In this document: piece by piece, positions 26,350 through 35,147 of the stretch | Layout of the letters: each line of letters starts with the position of its first letter | How positions within the stretch are numbered: the stretch's first letter is position 1 | Assembly: GCF_029964055.1 (NCBI RefSeq) | Contig: NZ_CP124836.1 | Coordinates: forward strand, 434,001 to 498,000 | Length of the DNA stretch: 64,000 bases | Direction of reading: 5' to 3' | Source of the DNA: Arthrobacter sp. EM1 | GTDB taxonomy: Bacteria > Actinomycetota > Actinomycetes > Actinomycetales > Micrococcaceae | The notes under the pieces: generated by a model | What the model was told of the DNA's origin: nothing | Databases searched by the model: none | Seen by the model: the letters and a program-made list of their open reading frames with translations, nothing else | Made by a program: the position numbers and the translations under genes

Positions 26350-28911
26350 TCAGCCCAGCACGGTCGCCAGATACGGCGCCGTCCGGCTCGCCGGGGACTG
26401 TGCGACCACGGCGGGCGTCCCGACGGCGACGATCGTGCCCCCGGCATCGCCGCCGGCCGGGCCCAGGTCGATCACCCAGTCCGCCGCGGCCACCACGTCC
26501 ATCTCGTGCTCGACCACAATGACCGTGTTGCCGGCGTCGACCAACCGGTGCAGCTGGGCCATCAGGAGCTCGACGTCGGCCGGGTGCAGTCCCGTGGTGG
26601 GCTCATCCAGCAGGTAGAGCGAATGGCCGCGCTGGGCACGCTGCAGTTCGGTGGCGAGCTTGATGCGCTGGGCTTCGCCGCCGGAGAGTTCGGTGGCCGG
26701 CTGGCCCAACCTGAGGTAGCCCAGGCCCACTTCGCGCAGGGTCTGCAGGCTGCGGGCGGCGGCAGGGACCGTCGCCAGGAATTCGGCCGCAGCGTTAACT
26801 GTCATACCAAGCACCTCGGCGACGTTTTTGCCGCGGTAGGTGACCTCCAGGGTTTCCGGGTTGTAGCGCGAGCCGTCGCATACCGGGCACGGTCCGTAGC
26901 TGCCGGGCAGGAATACCAGTTCGACCGCGACAAAGCCCTCGCCCTGGCAGGTTTCGCAGCGTCCGCCCGCGACGTTGAAGGAGAAACGGCCGGCCCCGAA
27001 GCCGCGGGCGCGGGCCTCGTCGGTGGCCGCAAACTCCTTCCGGACGGCGTCGAACAGTCCGGTGTACGTCGCGAGGTTGGACCGCGGTGTGCGGCCGATA
27101 GGCTTCTGGTCGACTTTTACCAGCCGGTCCAACTGGTCCAGTCCGGAAACGGGGCCAACGCTGAGTTCGCCGGCTGGCTCGCCGGCTTCGGATTCCAGGT
27201 CGTCGGGTGCCGGTGCAGCGTCTGCATCGCCAGGATGCAGGTGGGCGTGGACCACCTCGGCGAGGACATGGCTGACCAGCGTCGATTTGCCGGAGCCGGA
27301 GACGCCGGTCACCGCGGTGAGTACGCCCAGCGGGAAATCGGCGTCGAGTCCGCGCAGGTTGTGGCGGCTGATGTCGCGCAGTTCGAGCCAACCGGCAGCT
27401 TCCCGGCGGGAACGGCCGTCGTCCGTGGTGTTCTGTGCCTCGTCCGGGAACAGATAGGGCCGGGTCACGGAGGCATCCACCCCGGCAAGCCCGGCGACCG
27501 GGCCGCTGTAGAGCACCTCGCCGCCGCCTTCACCGGCGCGCGGGCCGACGTCCACCAGCCAGTCGGCGCGCCGGACGACGTCCATGTTGTGTTCCACCAC
27601 AAAAACGGAGTTGCCGGAGGACTTGAGCAGGTCCAGGACAGCCAGCAGCGGCTCGGCGTCGGCAGGGTGCAGGCCGGCGGAGGGCTCATCCAGCACGTAG
27701 ATCACGCCGAAGAGCCCGGAGCGGAGCTGGGTGGCGATCCGGAGGCGCTGCATTTCCCCGGGCGAGAGGGTGGGTGTGGCCCGGCCCAAGGCCAAGTAGC
27801 CCAAGCCGAGGTCCAACAGCACACTCACCCGCTGCAGCAGGTCCCGGGTGATGGCGACCGCCACCTCATTGTCCTCCCCGGAACTCAGCCTGCGCGAGGC
27901 GGTTCCGGCGGACTTCAGCTCAGCGGTGGGGCGAATGATCTCGGCCAGCTCCGTCATGGGCACGCCGTTGAGTTCAGCGATGGTGCGGCCGGCGAACGTC
28001 ACGGCCAGGGCGGCCGGGGTCAGGCCGCTGCCGCCGCAGACCGGGCACGGTCCGGTGTCCATAAAGCGCAGCACCCGATCCCGCATGGTGCTGCTTTTGG
28101 TATCGGCCAGGGTGTGCAGCACGTAGCTCTTTGCGCTCCAGAAGCGTCCCTTGTAGGGCTTAGCCACCCGGTCGCGCTGCGGCGTGACTTCCACAACGGG
28201 CTGTTCCTCGGTGAAAAGGATCCAGTCGCGGTCCTTTTTGGACAGCTTGCGCCAGGGCGTATCGACGTCGTAGCCCAGGTGCGTGAGGATGTCGCGCAGG
28301 TTCTTGCCCTGCCATGCCCCGGGCCAGGCGGCGATCGCACCGTCGCGGATGCTCAGCGAGGTGTCCGGCACCAGGGAGGATTCGGTAACGGTGTAGGCGA
28401 CACCCAGGCCGTGGCATTTCGGGCAGGCCCCGGCGGCGGTGTTGGGGGAGAACGCGTCCGAGTCGAGGGGGCTGGCGCCGTCTGGGTAGCTGCCGGCGCG
28501 GGAGAAGAGCATCCGCAGCGAATTGGACAGGGTGGTGACAGTGCCCACCGTTGAGCGGGAGCTGGGCGTACCGCGTCGCTGCTGCAGCGCCACGGCGGGC
28601 GGCAGGCCCGTGATCATTTCCACTTTCGGGTTGTGGCCCTGCTGGATGAGCCGCCGGGCGTAGGGGGCCACGGACTCGAAGTACCGTCGCTGGGCCTCGG
28701 CGTAAATGGTGCCGAAGGCCAGGGAGGACTTGCCGGAGCCGGAGACGCCGGTGAACGCGACGATTGCATCGCGCGGCACATCCACGTCCACGTTCCGAAG
28801 GTTGTTCTCGCGGGCGCCGCGCACACGAACAAAGCCATCGGAGGAATCGTCGGGACCCAGCCCTGACATCACCGCGCCGGACACATTGGAAGCATGCTGA
28901 TCAGTGTGCAT
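26350..28911 (-). CDS. uvrA2: UvrA2-type ABC ATPase
   Basis: About 853 aa, a DNA-damage-recognition ABC ATPase related to UvrA. Two ABC cassettes are seen, with Walker A GVSGSGKSS and GVSGSGKST and signature LSPGEMQR and LSGGEAQR. Zinc modules CPKCHGLG, CPVCGGSG, CETCQGEG and CPVCDGSR are present. The stretch between the first Walker A and the Zn module is short, so the UvrB-binding domain of UvrA1 is missing; this defines class II UvrA, often linked to drug or crosslink tolerance. Start chosen at ATG 28911; ATG 28869 is equally possible. Confidence 0.85.
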   Translation of the reverse strand: MHTDQHASNVSGAVMSGLGPDDSSDGFVRVRGARENNLRNVDVDVPRDAIVAFTGVSGSGKSSLAFGTIYAEAQRRYFESVAPYARRLIQQGHNPKVEMITGLPPAVALQQRRGTPSSRSTVGTVTTLSNSLRMLFSRAGSYPDGASPLDSDAFSPNTAAGACPKCHGLGVAYTVTESSLVPDTSLSIRDGAIAAWPGAWQGKNLRDILTHLGYDVDTPWRKLSKKDRDWILFTEEQPVVEVTPQRDRVAKPYKGRFWSAKSYVLHTLADTKSSTMRDRVLRFMDTGPCPVCGGSGLTPAALAVTFAGRTIAELNGVPMTELAEIIRPTAELKSAGTASRRLSSGEDNEVAVAITRDLLQRVSVLLDLGLGYLALGRATPTLSPGEMQRLRIATQLRSGLFGVIYVLDEPSAGLHPADAEPLLAVLDLLKSSGNSVFVVEHNMDVVRRADWLVDVGPRAGEGGGEVLYSGPVAGLAGVDASVTRPYLFPDEAQNTTDDGRSRREAAGWLELRDISRHNLRGLDADFPLGVLTAVTGVSGSGKSTLVSHVLAEVVHAHLHPGDADAAPAPDDLESEAGEPAGELSVGPVSGLDQLDRLVKVDQKPIGRTPRSNLATYTGLFDAVRKEFAATDEARARGFGAGRFSFNVAGGRCETCQGEGFVAVELVFLPGSYGPCPVCDGSRYNPETLEVTYRGKNVAEVLGMTVNAAAEFLATVPAAARSLQTLREVGLGYLRLGQPATELSGGEAQRIKLATELQRAQRGHSLYLLDEPTTGLHPADVELLMAQLHRLVDAGNTVIVVEHEMDVVAAADWVIDLGPAGGDAGGTIVAVGTPAVVAQSPASRTAPYLATVLG

Positions 28912-28959
28912 CTTATCGACTCTATCGGTCCATGCAGTCTGCGGGCATATCCTTACCCA

Positions 28960-30051
28960 ATGGAAACTTACGACGGCGTGCCCGCCACCGAGGGCGCTAC
29001 CCCGGACAGCCCGCTGGTACCTGCCCCCGAGGTCCACGATTTCGCCGAGGTTCCGCAGGAAGTGTACGGCCCACTGCCGGTGGCGGAACTCCACCTGCAC
29101 ATCGAAGGCACCCTCGAGCCCGAACTGATCTTCGCCCTCGCGGAACGCAACGGAATCCAGCTGCCGTATGCGGATCTGGACGAGCTGCGGTCCCGCTACG
29201 AGTTCACGGACCTGCAGTCATTCCTGGATCTCTACTACGCCAACATGGCCGTACTGCAGACCGAGCAGGACTTTGCCGACATGACCCGGGCCTACCTGAC
29301 CCGGGCGGCGCTCGCCGGCGTCCGGCACGCCGAGATTATGCTGGATCCGCAGGCGCACCTGGCCCGCGGGGTGGCCCTGGCGACCTGCGTTAGCGGCGTG
29401 GTGTCGGTGCTGGCGACCTCCCGCGAGGAGTTCGGGATCTCCACCCTGCTGATCGCCGCGTTCCTGCGCGACCTCGCCGAAGACTCCGCGCTGGAGGTGC
29501 TGGAGGAGTTGCTCGCCATGGAAGCGCCGATTGTGGGCATCGGACTCGACTCGGCCGAGGTGGGTAATCCGCCGGCCAAGTTCCAGCGGCTGTTCGCCCG
29601 GGCCAAGGACGCCGGGCTGCGCCGGATCGCGCATGCCGGCGAGGAGGGCCCGCCGTCGTACATCACGGACGCGCTGGACCTCCTGGACGCGGAACGGATC
29701 GACCACGGCATCCGCTGCATGGAGGACCCCGAACTGGTGGAGCGGCTGGTGCAGGAGCTCACACCGCTGACGGTATGTCCGCTCTCCAACGTCCGGCTGC
29801 GCGCCGTGGACACCCTGAAGCAGCACCCGCTGCCGGCTATGCTCGCGGCGGGTCTGAACGTGAGTGTGAACTCGGATGATCCGGCGTACTTCGGCGGCCA
29901 TGTGGATGACAACTTCGCGCAGCTCAAGTCGGTGATCGGCCTTTCCGAGTTCGACTGCGTGCGGATGGCAGCGAACTCTATCCGTTCCTCGTTCGCGAGC
30001 GAGGAACGCAAGATGGAGCTGCTGGCCGAACTGGCAGCGTCGGGGCACTGA
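28960..30051 (+). CDS. Adenine/adenosine deaminase family protein
   Basis: A 363-aa zinc amidohydrolase of purine salvage. Metal ligands are visible in ELHLHIEGTL (HxH), the His of IAHAGEEG with its catalytic Glu, and the aspartates of NSDDPAYFGGHV. The NSDDPAYFGG motif resembles adenine deaminase (Ade/AAH1 type) more than adenosine deaminase, which carries TDDP; VCPLSNVRL is shared. The ATG at 28960 begins METYDG; the upstream frame to 28894 overlaps the divergent uvrA2 start. Substrate preference for adenine is inferred. Confidence 0.85.
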   Translation: METYDGVPATEGATPDSPLVPAPEVHDFAEVPQEVYGPLPVAELHLHIEGTLEPELIFALAERNGIQLPYADLDELRSRYEFTDLQSFLDLYYANMAVLQTEQDFADMTRAYLTRAALAGVRHAEIMLDPQAHLARGVALATCVSGVVSVLATSREEFGISTLLIAAFLRDLAEDSALEVLEELLAMEAPIVGIGLDSAEVGNPPAKFQRLFARAKDAGLRRIAHAGEEGPPSYITDALDLLDAERIDHGIRCMEDPELVERLVQELTPLTVCPLSNVRLRAVDTLKQHPLPAMLAAGLNVSVNSDDPAYFGGHVDDNFAQLKSVIGLSEFDCVRMAANSIRSSFASEERKMELLAELAASGH

Positions 30052-30146
30052 CGCCCCGCCGCCCCGGCACTTTTTGGGTGCCCGAAGCGGCGGCGTGACG
30101 GCGCTTCGGCCTATGCGGGCGTGACGGCCTATTCCGGCACGGCGGC

Positions 30147-30581
30147 CTACCCGGGCGTGCCGGCCCGGGAGAGGATACGCCGCAGGAGGGTTGCGGTGAG
30201 CCAGGTGACGGCGCTGCAGACCGCGGCGCCCCAGGCAATGTCGGTCAAGGCCACAAGGACCGGGAAGTCCTTGAGGACGGCGAGCGCGGTCAGCGCCCAC
30301 GTTGCGTAGCTGAAGAATCCGAACAGCGCGGCTCCCAGCACCCGCTGCCGCAGCGTCGCGGCCCGGTGGTTGGGCCGGACGCCGTAGTGCACAATCCCGG
30401 CGACGTAGACCAGGTAGAACACAACGGCGCCGGCCAGATTGACGCTGGGGGCCAGCAGGTCGCCGATCTGGCTCTCGTACTGTCGATTCGCCACGATGGT
30501 GATCCACGCAACGTCGATGACGGCGAAGATGACAGCGGTGACTGCGTAGGACAGCAGCCAATTCCTGGTTCGAACGTTCAT
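30147..30581 (-). CDS. DUF2177 family membrane protein
   Basis: A 144-aa protein with four hydrophobic helices (near 9-29, 46-64, 82-105 and 112-135). NWLLSYAVTAVIFAVIDVAWI at the N-terminus and SYATWALTALAVLKDFP are typical of DUF2177. The ATG overlaps the stop of the acyl-CoA synthetase gene (ATGA), so it is the last gene of the MarR operon. Function unknown. Confidence 0.85.
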   Translation of the reverse strand: MNVRTRNWLLSYAVTAVIFAVIDVAWITIVANRQYESQIGDLLAPSVNLAGAVVFYLVYVAGIVHYGVRPNHRAATLRQRVLGAALFGFFSYATWALTALAVLKDFPVLVALTDIAWGAAVCSAVTWLTATLLRRILSRAGTPG

Positions 30582-32446
30582 GCCTGGCTCCTGGGTTCGG
30601 CGTAGAGGTTGTCCACGATGTGGTGGGCGCGGGCGGTGAACGCGGCGCGCTTGAGTTTCATCGTGGGGGTCACGATGCCGTTGGCTTCGCTGAGGTCCGC
30701 GAGCAGCAACACAAACCGGCGGACCTGCTCGGAGCGCGCGATTTTGGCGTTGGCGGAGCTGACCGCCTTGCCAATCGCGGTGAGGAGCCGAACGTCGTCG
30801 ATCTGGACGGCGCCGCCGTCGTCCGGAATCCGCAGGCCGGCCAGATCGGCGATGCCCTCGCGCTCCGCCCACGCAGCGACGGACTCCGGATCCAGCAGCA
30901 CAAGGCCGCCGAGGAAGGGTTTGCCTTCTCCCACCATGACGGCGTGTGCCACCAGGGGGTCGCCCTCGACGTAGCCTTCCCAAATTGCGGGGGAGATGGT
31001 CTTGCCGCCGGCAGTGACAATAACGTCCTTTATCCGGCCCTTGAGGGTGAGCCGTCCCAGCTCGTCGAGTTCGCCGAGGTCGCCGGTGCGGAAAAACCCG
31101 TCCTCGAACGCGTCAGCGTTGTCGGCCGGCCTGCGGTAGCCGGCGAAGACCCCGACTCCGTGGGCGAGTACCTCGCCCTGGTCCGAGAGGCGCACGGTTG
31201 TGCCGGGCATCGGGACTCCCACCGACCCGGCCCGGATCGAGCCGGGCATATTCCCGGTCAGCGGGGCGGTTGTTTCGGTAAGGCCGTAGCCCTCGATGAC
31301 CGGCAGGCCGAGGCCCCGGAAGAACAGGGACAACTCGGCGTCGAGCGCGGCGGCGCCGGAGAGCAGGTAGTCCAGGCGTCCGCCCATCAGCGTCCGGAGC
31401 CGGGCGTAGAACAGGCGATCGAAGAGCGCATGCCGGATGCGCAGGCCGCCGGCGGGCCTGACGGTCGGGTCGGCGTCGCGGGCTTCAGCCAGCCGGCCCC
31501 AAGCCACTGCCGTGCTCTGCGCAGACGCCCACACCCGGCCCAGATGCTTCTGCGCGGCGGCGGCCGCGGCAGACGCCTGGATCTTCTGCAAGACGCGGGG
31601 GACCACCACCAGGAAGGTAGGCTGCAGTGCGCCGAGGGCGGGCACAACGTCCCGGGGGTCCGCGAGGTGCGCAATACGCATGCCGTTGGCAAGGCAGGTC
31701 AGCTGCAGTCCGCGTGCTAACACGTGGGCCATGGGCAGGAAGATAATGGTGTTGCCGCCCTCCCGGACCACCCCGGTGTAGGCGGCGGCCACGTTGAGCA
31801 CCTGCCCCACGAAGTTGCCGTGGGTGATCAGGGCGCCCTTGGGCGCGGCGGTGGTGCCGGAGGTATAGACGATGGTCGCGACCGAGTCGAGGTCTGCCAG
31901 CAGGCGCCGTTCCTCCACCGCGTCGTCGGTGATGCCGGCGCCGCGGGCCACGAGTTCGGCCAGGTCCGGCCCCGGGCCGGCATCCATCGTCCAGACCCCC
32001 AGGCACGGTATCCCGGACTGTGCAAACCCTTGCTCCAGCAAGAGGGCATGCTCAGCGGTGCCGGCTATCGCCAGCCGGACGTCGGCGTCGGCGAGGATGG
32101 CAGTCACCTGGGGAGCGGCCGAGGTCTCGTAGACGGGGACCACGACGGCGCCCGCGAACCACGCTGCCATGTCGGCCAGTGCCCACTCATATCGGGTGGG
32201 GGACATAATGGCGAGTGATTCGCCCGGCTGCAGACCGGCGGCGATGAGGCCCTTGGCGAGGGCCCGGACCTCGTCAACGAATTGCCGGGTGGTCACCTGC
32301 CGCCACGGTGCGGTGACGTCGGCGTGCGCGGCGCGTACTTCGAAGGCGATGTGCTCCGGGGCGGTCCGGAACCGTTGCAGGAGCAGTTCCGTGGCGTTTC
32401 GATGGCCGGAGGCCTGGACCAGCAGCGGGGTGGTGAACTCGCTCAT
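30578..32446 (-). CDS. AMP-dependent long-chain acyl-CoA synthetase
   Basis: A 622-aa adenylate-forming enzyme that activates a carboxylic acid, probably a fatty acid, with ATP and CoA. Motifs: P-loop IVYTSGTTAAPKG, VIEGYGLTET, FRTGDLGELDELGRLTLKGR and the FACS-like stretch IKDVIVTAGGKTISP. The catalytic C-terminal Lys usually near the end is less obvious. It lies between marR-like and DUF2177 genes, overlapping each by 4 bases, so it is probably controlled by the MarR protein with an acyl or aromatic ligand. Confidence 0.9.
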   Translation of the reverse strand: MSEFTTPLLVQASGHRNATELLLQRFRTAPEHIAFEVRAAHADVTAPWRQVTTRQFVDEVRALAKGLIAAGLQPGESLAIMSPTRYEWALADMAAWFAGAVVVPVYETSAAPQVTAILADADVRLAIAGTAEHALLLEQGFAQSGIPCLGVWTMDAGPGPDLAELVARGAGITDDAVEERRLLADLDSVATIVYTSGTTAAPKGALITHGNFVGQVLNVAAAYTGVVREGGNTIIFLPMAHVLARGLQLTCLANGMRIAHLADPRDVVPALGALQPTFLVVVPRVLQKIQASAAAAAAQKHLGRVWASAQSTAVAWGRLAEARDADPTVRPAGGLRIRHALFDRLFYARLRTLMGGRLDYLLSGAAALDAELSLFFRGLGLPVIEGYGLTETTAPLTGNMPGSIRAGSVGVPMPGTTVRLSDQGEVLAHGVGVFAGYRRPADNADAFEDGFFRTGDLGELDELGRLTLKGRIKDVIVTAGGKTISPAIWEGYVEGDPLVAHAVMVGEGKPFLGGLVLLDPESVAAWAEREGIADLAGLRIPDDGGAVQIDDVRLLTAIGKAVSSANAKIARSEQVRRFVLLLADLSEANGIVTPTMKLKRAAFTARAHHIVDNLYAEPRSQA

Positions 32447-32904
32447 CGGGCGTCCTTTTCGGAAAGTGCGTGTAAATGGTGGCGCATCATGCCCTGCGCG
32501 ACGTGCAGGAAGTCCGCGATGACGGTCTGGTTTGCGGCAGGCAACAGCCGGAGGTGCTCGTTGGAGGCAATCATCAGGGGCTGCATCAGGCCCGTAATTG
32601 CTGTGAACGACGCTGGAGTGGGGCGGACGTGGACCCGGCGGCGGTCCTCAGTACTGCGGTGCCGGGCCACGTAGCCGCGGGACTCCAACCGGCTAACGAT
32701 CGCCGTGGTGGTTGCAGGGGTTGTTCCCAGTTGCTCGGCGAGCTGGCCCACCGTAACCTGCCCCGAGATTTCCAGTGCCGAGAGCGCACGGAAGTCGGTG
32801 AGGTTCAGCCCCATGCCGCGGGCGATTTCACGTTCGGTCTCGTTGGCGAGCGTGAACAGGCTCTGCAGGGCCAAGGTGGCCGGGTGCTGCTTTGACGCGG
32901 TCAT
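32443..32904 (-). CDS. MarR family transcriptional regulator
   Basis: A 153-aa winged-helix regulator. The wHTH includes VTVGQLAEQLGTTPATTTAIVSRLE near 56-80 and the wing RHRSTEDRRRVHV. The ATG at 32904 has AGGAG five bases upstream; a GTG at 32910 is rejected because it overlaps that site. It is the first gene of the operon with acyl-CoA synthetase and DUF2177. A perfect 35-bp palindrome begins 32 bp upstream and is the likely operator for both divergent units. Confidence 0.9.
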   Translation of the reverse strand: MTASKQHPATLALQSLFTLANETEREIARGMGLNLTDFRALSALEISGQVTVGQLAEQLGTTPATTTAIVSRLESRGYVARHRSTEDRRRVHVRPTPASFTAITGLMQPLMIASNEHLRLLPAANQTVIADFLHVAQGMMRHHLHALSEKDAR

Positions 32905-32935
32905 GTCCACTCCTGACGTTCCGGATCCTGTGACG

Positions 32936-32970
32936 AGTCAATCTTATTTGATCATCAAATAAGATTGACT
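32936..32970. promoter_or_regulatory. Perfect 35-bp palindrome, MarR operator
   Basis: Arms of 17 bp (32936-32952 and 32954-32970) are exact reverse complements around a single C at 32953; the core reads ATTTGATCATCAAAT. It is markedly AT-rich against its surroundings and lies between the divergent MarR operon and the DUF1295 gene. TAAGAT at 32960-32965, and its mirror on the other strand, could be -10 elements. Operator role inferred from symmetry and position. Confidence 0.85.
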
Positions 32971-33046
32971 AAACCTGCTGATGCCCGGCGGAACACCTCC
33001 GGGGCGGCGCGGCAGTGTCCCGCCCCGCGTGTGAAAGGAATTCCTC

Positions 33047-33913
33047 GTGAAGGATTCAGTCCGAAAGTCGCTTATTGTCCTCCCCGTGATCGTGCTGCTG
33101 GCGGCACTCATCGCCGTGGCCGGCAGCCAGGGTGGAGCCACCGTGGGCGCGATCCCCGCCTTCGCCATGGCGGTGGGGGCGGCGTTCCTCATCCAGTGGC
33201 TGGTGTTTATTCCCTCTTTTAAAGCCCAGACCGAGAAGTTCTACGACCTGACCGGCTCCCTGACCTACATTGCCATCACACTGTTGCTGGTCCTGCTCAC
33301 GCCGGGGATCGACGCGCGGGCCCTGCTGCTGGCAGCCATGGTCCTCGTCTGGGCCCTGCGGCTGGGCAGTTTCCTGTTCCGCCGCATCAGCAAGGCCGGC
33401 AAGGATGACCGCTTCGACGAGATTAAGCCGTCCTTTGTGCGGTTCCTGAATGTGTGGACGATTCAGGGACTCTGGGTGGTCTTCACCGCCGCAGCGGCGT
33501 GGGTGGCCATCACGTCAGCTACCCGCGTGGCGCTCGATTGGTTCGCGCTGATTGGCTTCGTGCTGTGGGCCGTCGGGTTTGCCATCGAGGCCGTGGCGGA
33601 CCTGCAGAAGAGCCGCTTTAACGCTGATGCCGCCAACAAGGGCCACTTCATCTCCACCGGGCTGTGGTCGAAGTCCCGCCACCCGAACTACTTCGGCGAG
33701 ATCCTGCTGTGGATCGGCGTCGCGGTCATCGCCGCGCCGGCGCTGGAAGGCTGGCAGTGGGTGGCCCTGATCTCGCCGGTGTTTGTTATCCTGCTGCTCA
33801 CCCGGGTCAGCGGCGTGCCGCTCCTGGAACAGAAGTCCGACAAGAAGTGGGGCGGCCAGGCCGACTACGAGGCGTACAAGAAGAACACCCCCGTCCTGAT
33901 CCCCAAGCTTTAG
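33047..33913 (+). CDS. DUF1295 / steroid-5-alpha-reductase-like membrane protein
   Basis: A 288-aa membrane protein with about seven hydrophobic segments. The C-terminal STGLWSKSRHPNYFGEILLW followed by SGVPLLEQKSDKKWG is the NADPH-binding region of the DUF1295/ICMT/steroid reductase group. GTG start at 33047 with GAAAGGAA at 33033-33040. It is divergent from the MarR-acyl-CoA synthetase operon across the palindrome, which suggests co-regulation and a lipid or steroid-like substrate. Confidence 0.87.
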   Translation: MKDSVRKSLIVLPVIVLLAALIAVAGSQGGATVGAIPAFAMAVGAAFLIQWLVFIPSFKAQTEKFYDLTGSLTYIAITLLLVLLTPGIDARALLLAAMVLVWALRLGSFLFRRISKAGKDDRFDEIKPSFVRFLNVWTIQGLWVVFTAAAAWVAITSATRVALDWFALIGFVLWAVGFAIEAVADLQKSRFNADAANKGHFISTGLWSKSRHPNYFGEILLWIGVAVIAAPALEGWQWVALISPVFVILLLTRVSGVPLLEQKSDKKWGGQADYEAYKKNTPVLIPKL

Positions 33914-34135
33914 CAGCGCGGCGGGGTCGCTGAGGGCCGGACGCGGACTCCGGCGCCGGCCCCGAGAGGCCTGCGCTGGGTTTGCTACTGACGGGTACCG
34001 GTGGTTCGGCCCTCGCGGACCCCCGTTGAGGCTGTCATAGTGGGTCACGACACACAGAGTTAACCGTTGCTACTCGCGGAAACGCATCCATCCTTGGCAA
34101 AATGCAGATGGATCAATTGCTTCTAGAGGAGACCC

Positions 34136-35038
34136 ATGGGCGCGAACACTGCCGAAAACACCACCCGCCGGCTGAAGGCCGTACTGGACGTCCTGGCCGA
34201 GGGCGTGTGGACAGATGAGAAACTGAACGCCGGGTCAGTCCTGGGCGAGGCAATCGCCCGCGTCCCGCTCAACGAGTTCGAGCGTGAACTGCTCAGCGGC
34301 GGCATCCCCCGCGGTCACAAGACGCTGACCACAGCTACTGCCAAGCTGGTCAAGGCCGGCTGGCTGGTCAAGGGCCGTTCGGGCTGGACGATCACCGAGG
34401 ACGGCCAGCGCGCCACCGTCGCTTTCGCCGACCCGGCAGCCTTCGCCGCAGCGCTCGACGCCGGAACCCCTGTTCCCGCCGACACCCCGCTGCCTACGGC
34501 GCCCGCCGTCATGCCCGCGAAGGCCGCTCCGAAGGCCGCTCCGAAGGTTGCCAGGGTGGCGGAAAAGGCAGCCAAGCTTGTCGAGGATGCCGTCGCCCCC
34601 GTCGCCAAGGCGGTCCGCAAGCGTAAAACCGCCGTCAAGGCACCTGCTGAAGCGGCGGACGCCGCCCCGGCCACTGCCCCGGCTGCCGCTTCGCCGGCTG
34701 CTGAGTCCGTGGCCCCCGCCGCCAGCGTCGGCGCCGTCGAGCAGCCGGACGCAGTGGCAGTTGCCGGCGACTTCAACATCCTGCTGGGCGCCCCGGCCAA
34801 CTGGGCCCCGCAATACGACGAATCCCAAATGGAGCTGGATCTCGTTGATCAGCTCTGGAAGCTCGCGGCGCAACTCCCGGCCGGCTCCTACAGCTTCAAG
34901 ATCGCCCTCAACCGCTCCTGGACCGAGAATTTCGGCGCCTTCGGTGCGTTCGATGGCGCCAACCACGAGGTGCACCACTCCGGCGGCCAGCTGGTGATCC
35001 ACTACGACCACAGGACCCACGACATCGTCCTGCCGTAG
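34136..35038 (+). CDS. Winged-helix / Ala-Lys-Pro linker / X25 fusion protein
   Basis: A 300-aa protein of unusual build. Residues about 8-100 look like a winged-helix domain ending in ITEDGQRATVAF. A linker of about 100 residues is rich in Ala, Lys and Pro (KAAPKAAPKVARVAEKAA, VRKRKTAVKAP), like the C-tails of actinobacterial histone-like proteins. The last 95 residues match the pullulanase X25/SusE-like fold: VAGDFNILLGAPANWAP, LPAGSYSFKIALNRSWTENFGA and VIHYDHRTHDIV. There is no signal peptide, so it is cytoplasmic. RBS AGAGGAGA at 34125-34132. Possible roles are carbohydrate-responsive DNA binding or nucleoid association; function unproven. Confidence 0.75.
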   Translation: MGANTAENTTRRLKAVLDVLAEGVWTDEKLNAGSVLGEAIARVPLNEFERELLSGGIPRGHKTLTTATAKLVKAGWLVKGRSGWTITEDGQRATVAFADPAAFAAALDAGTPVPADTPLPTAPAVMPAKAAPKAAPKVARVAEKAAKLVEDAVAPVAKAVRKRKTAVKAPAEAADAAPATAPAAASPAAESVAPAASVGAVEQPDAVAVAGDFNILLGAPANWAPQYDESQMELDLVDQLWKLAAQLPAGSYSFKIALNRSWTENFGAFGAFDGANHEVHHSGGQLVIHYDHRTHDIVLP

Positions 35039-35072
35039 CGGCCGACCAGCCTTCCCCGCGGCATTCCCCGCG

Positions 35073-35128
35073 ACACGCAAAAGACCCCTCGACGCCGGAA
35101 TCCGGTGGGCGAGGGGTCTTTTGCGTGT
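35073..35128. terminator. Bidirectional terminator with 19-bp perfect stem
   Basis: Arms 35073-35091 and 35110-35128 are exact complements and contain AAAAGACCCCTCG / CGAGGGGTCTTTT, with a small CCGG inner stem in the loop. The A-run and T-run flank the GC core on both strands, so it can stop transcription from the convergent X25 fusion gene and proline-rich gene. Confidence 0.9.
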
Positions 35129-35147
35129 CCTGGGTGCCGGCCCGAAG

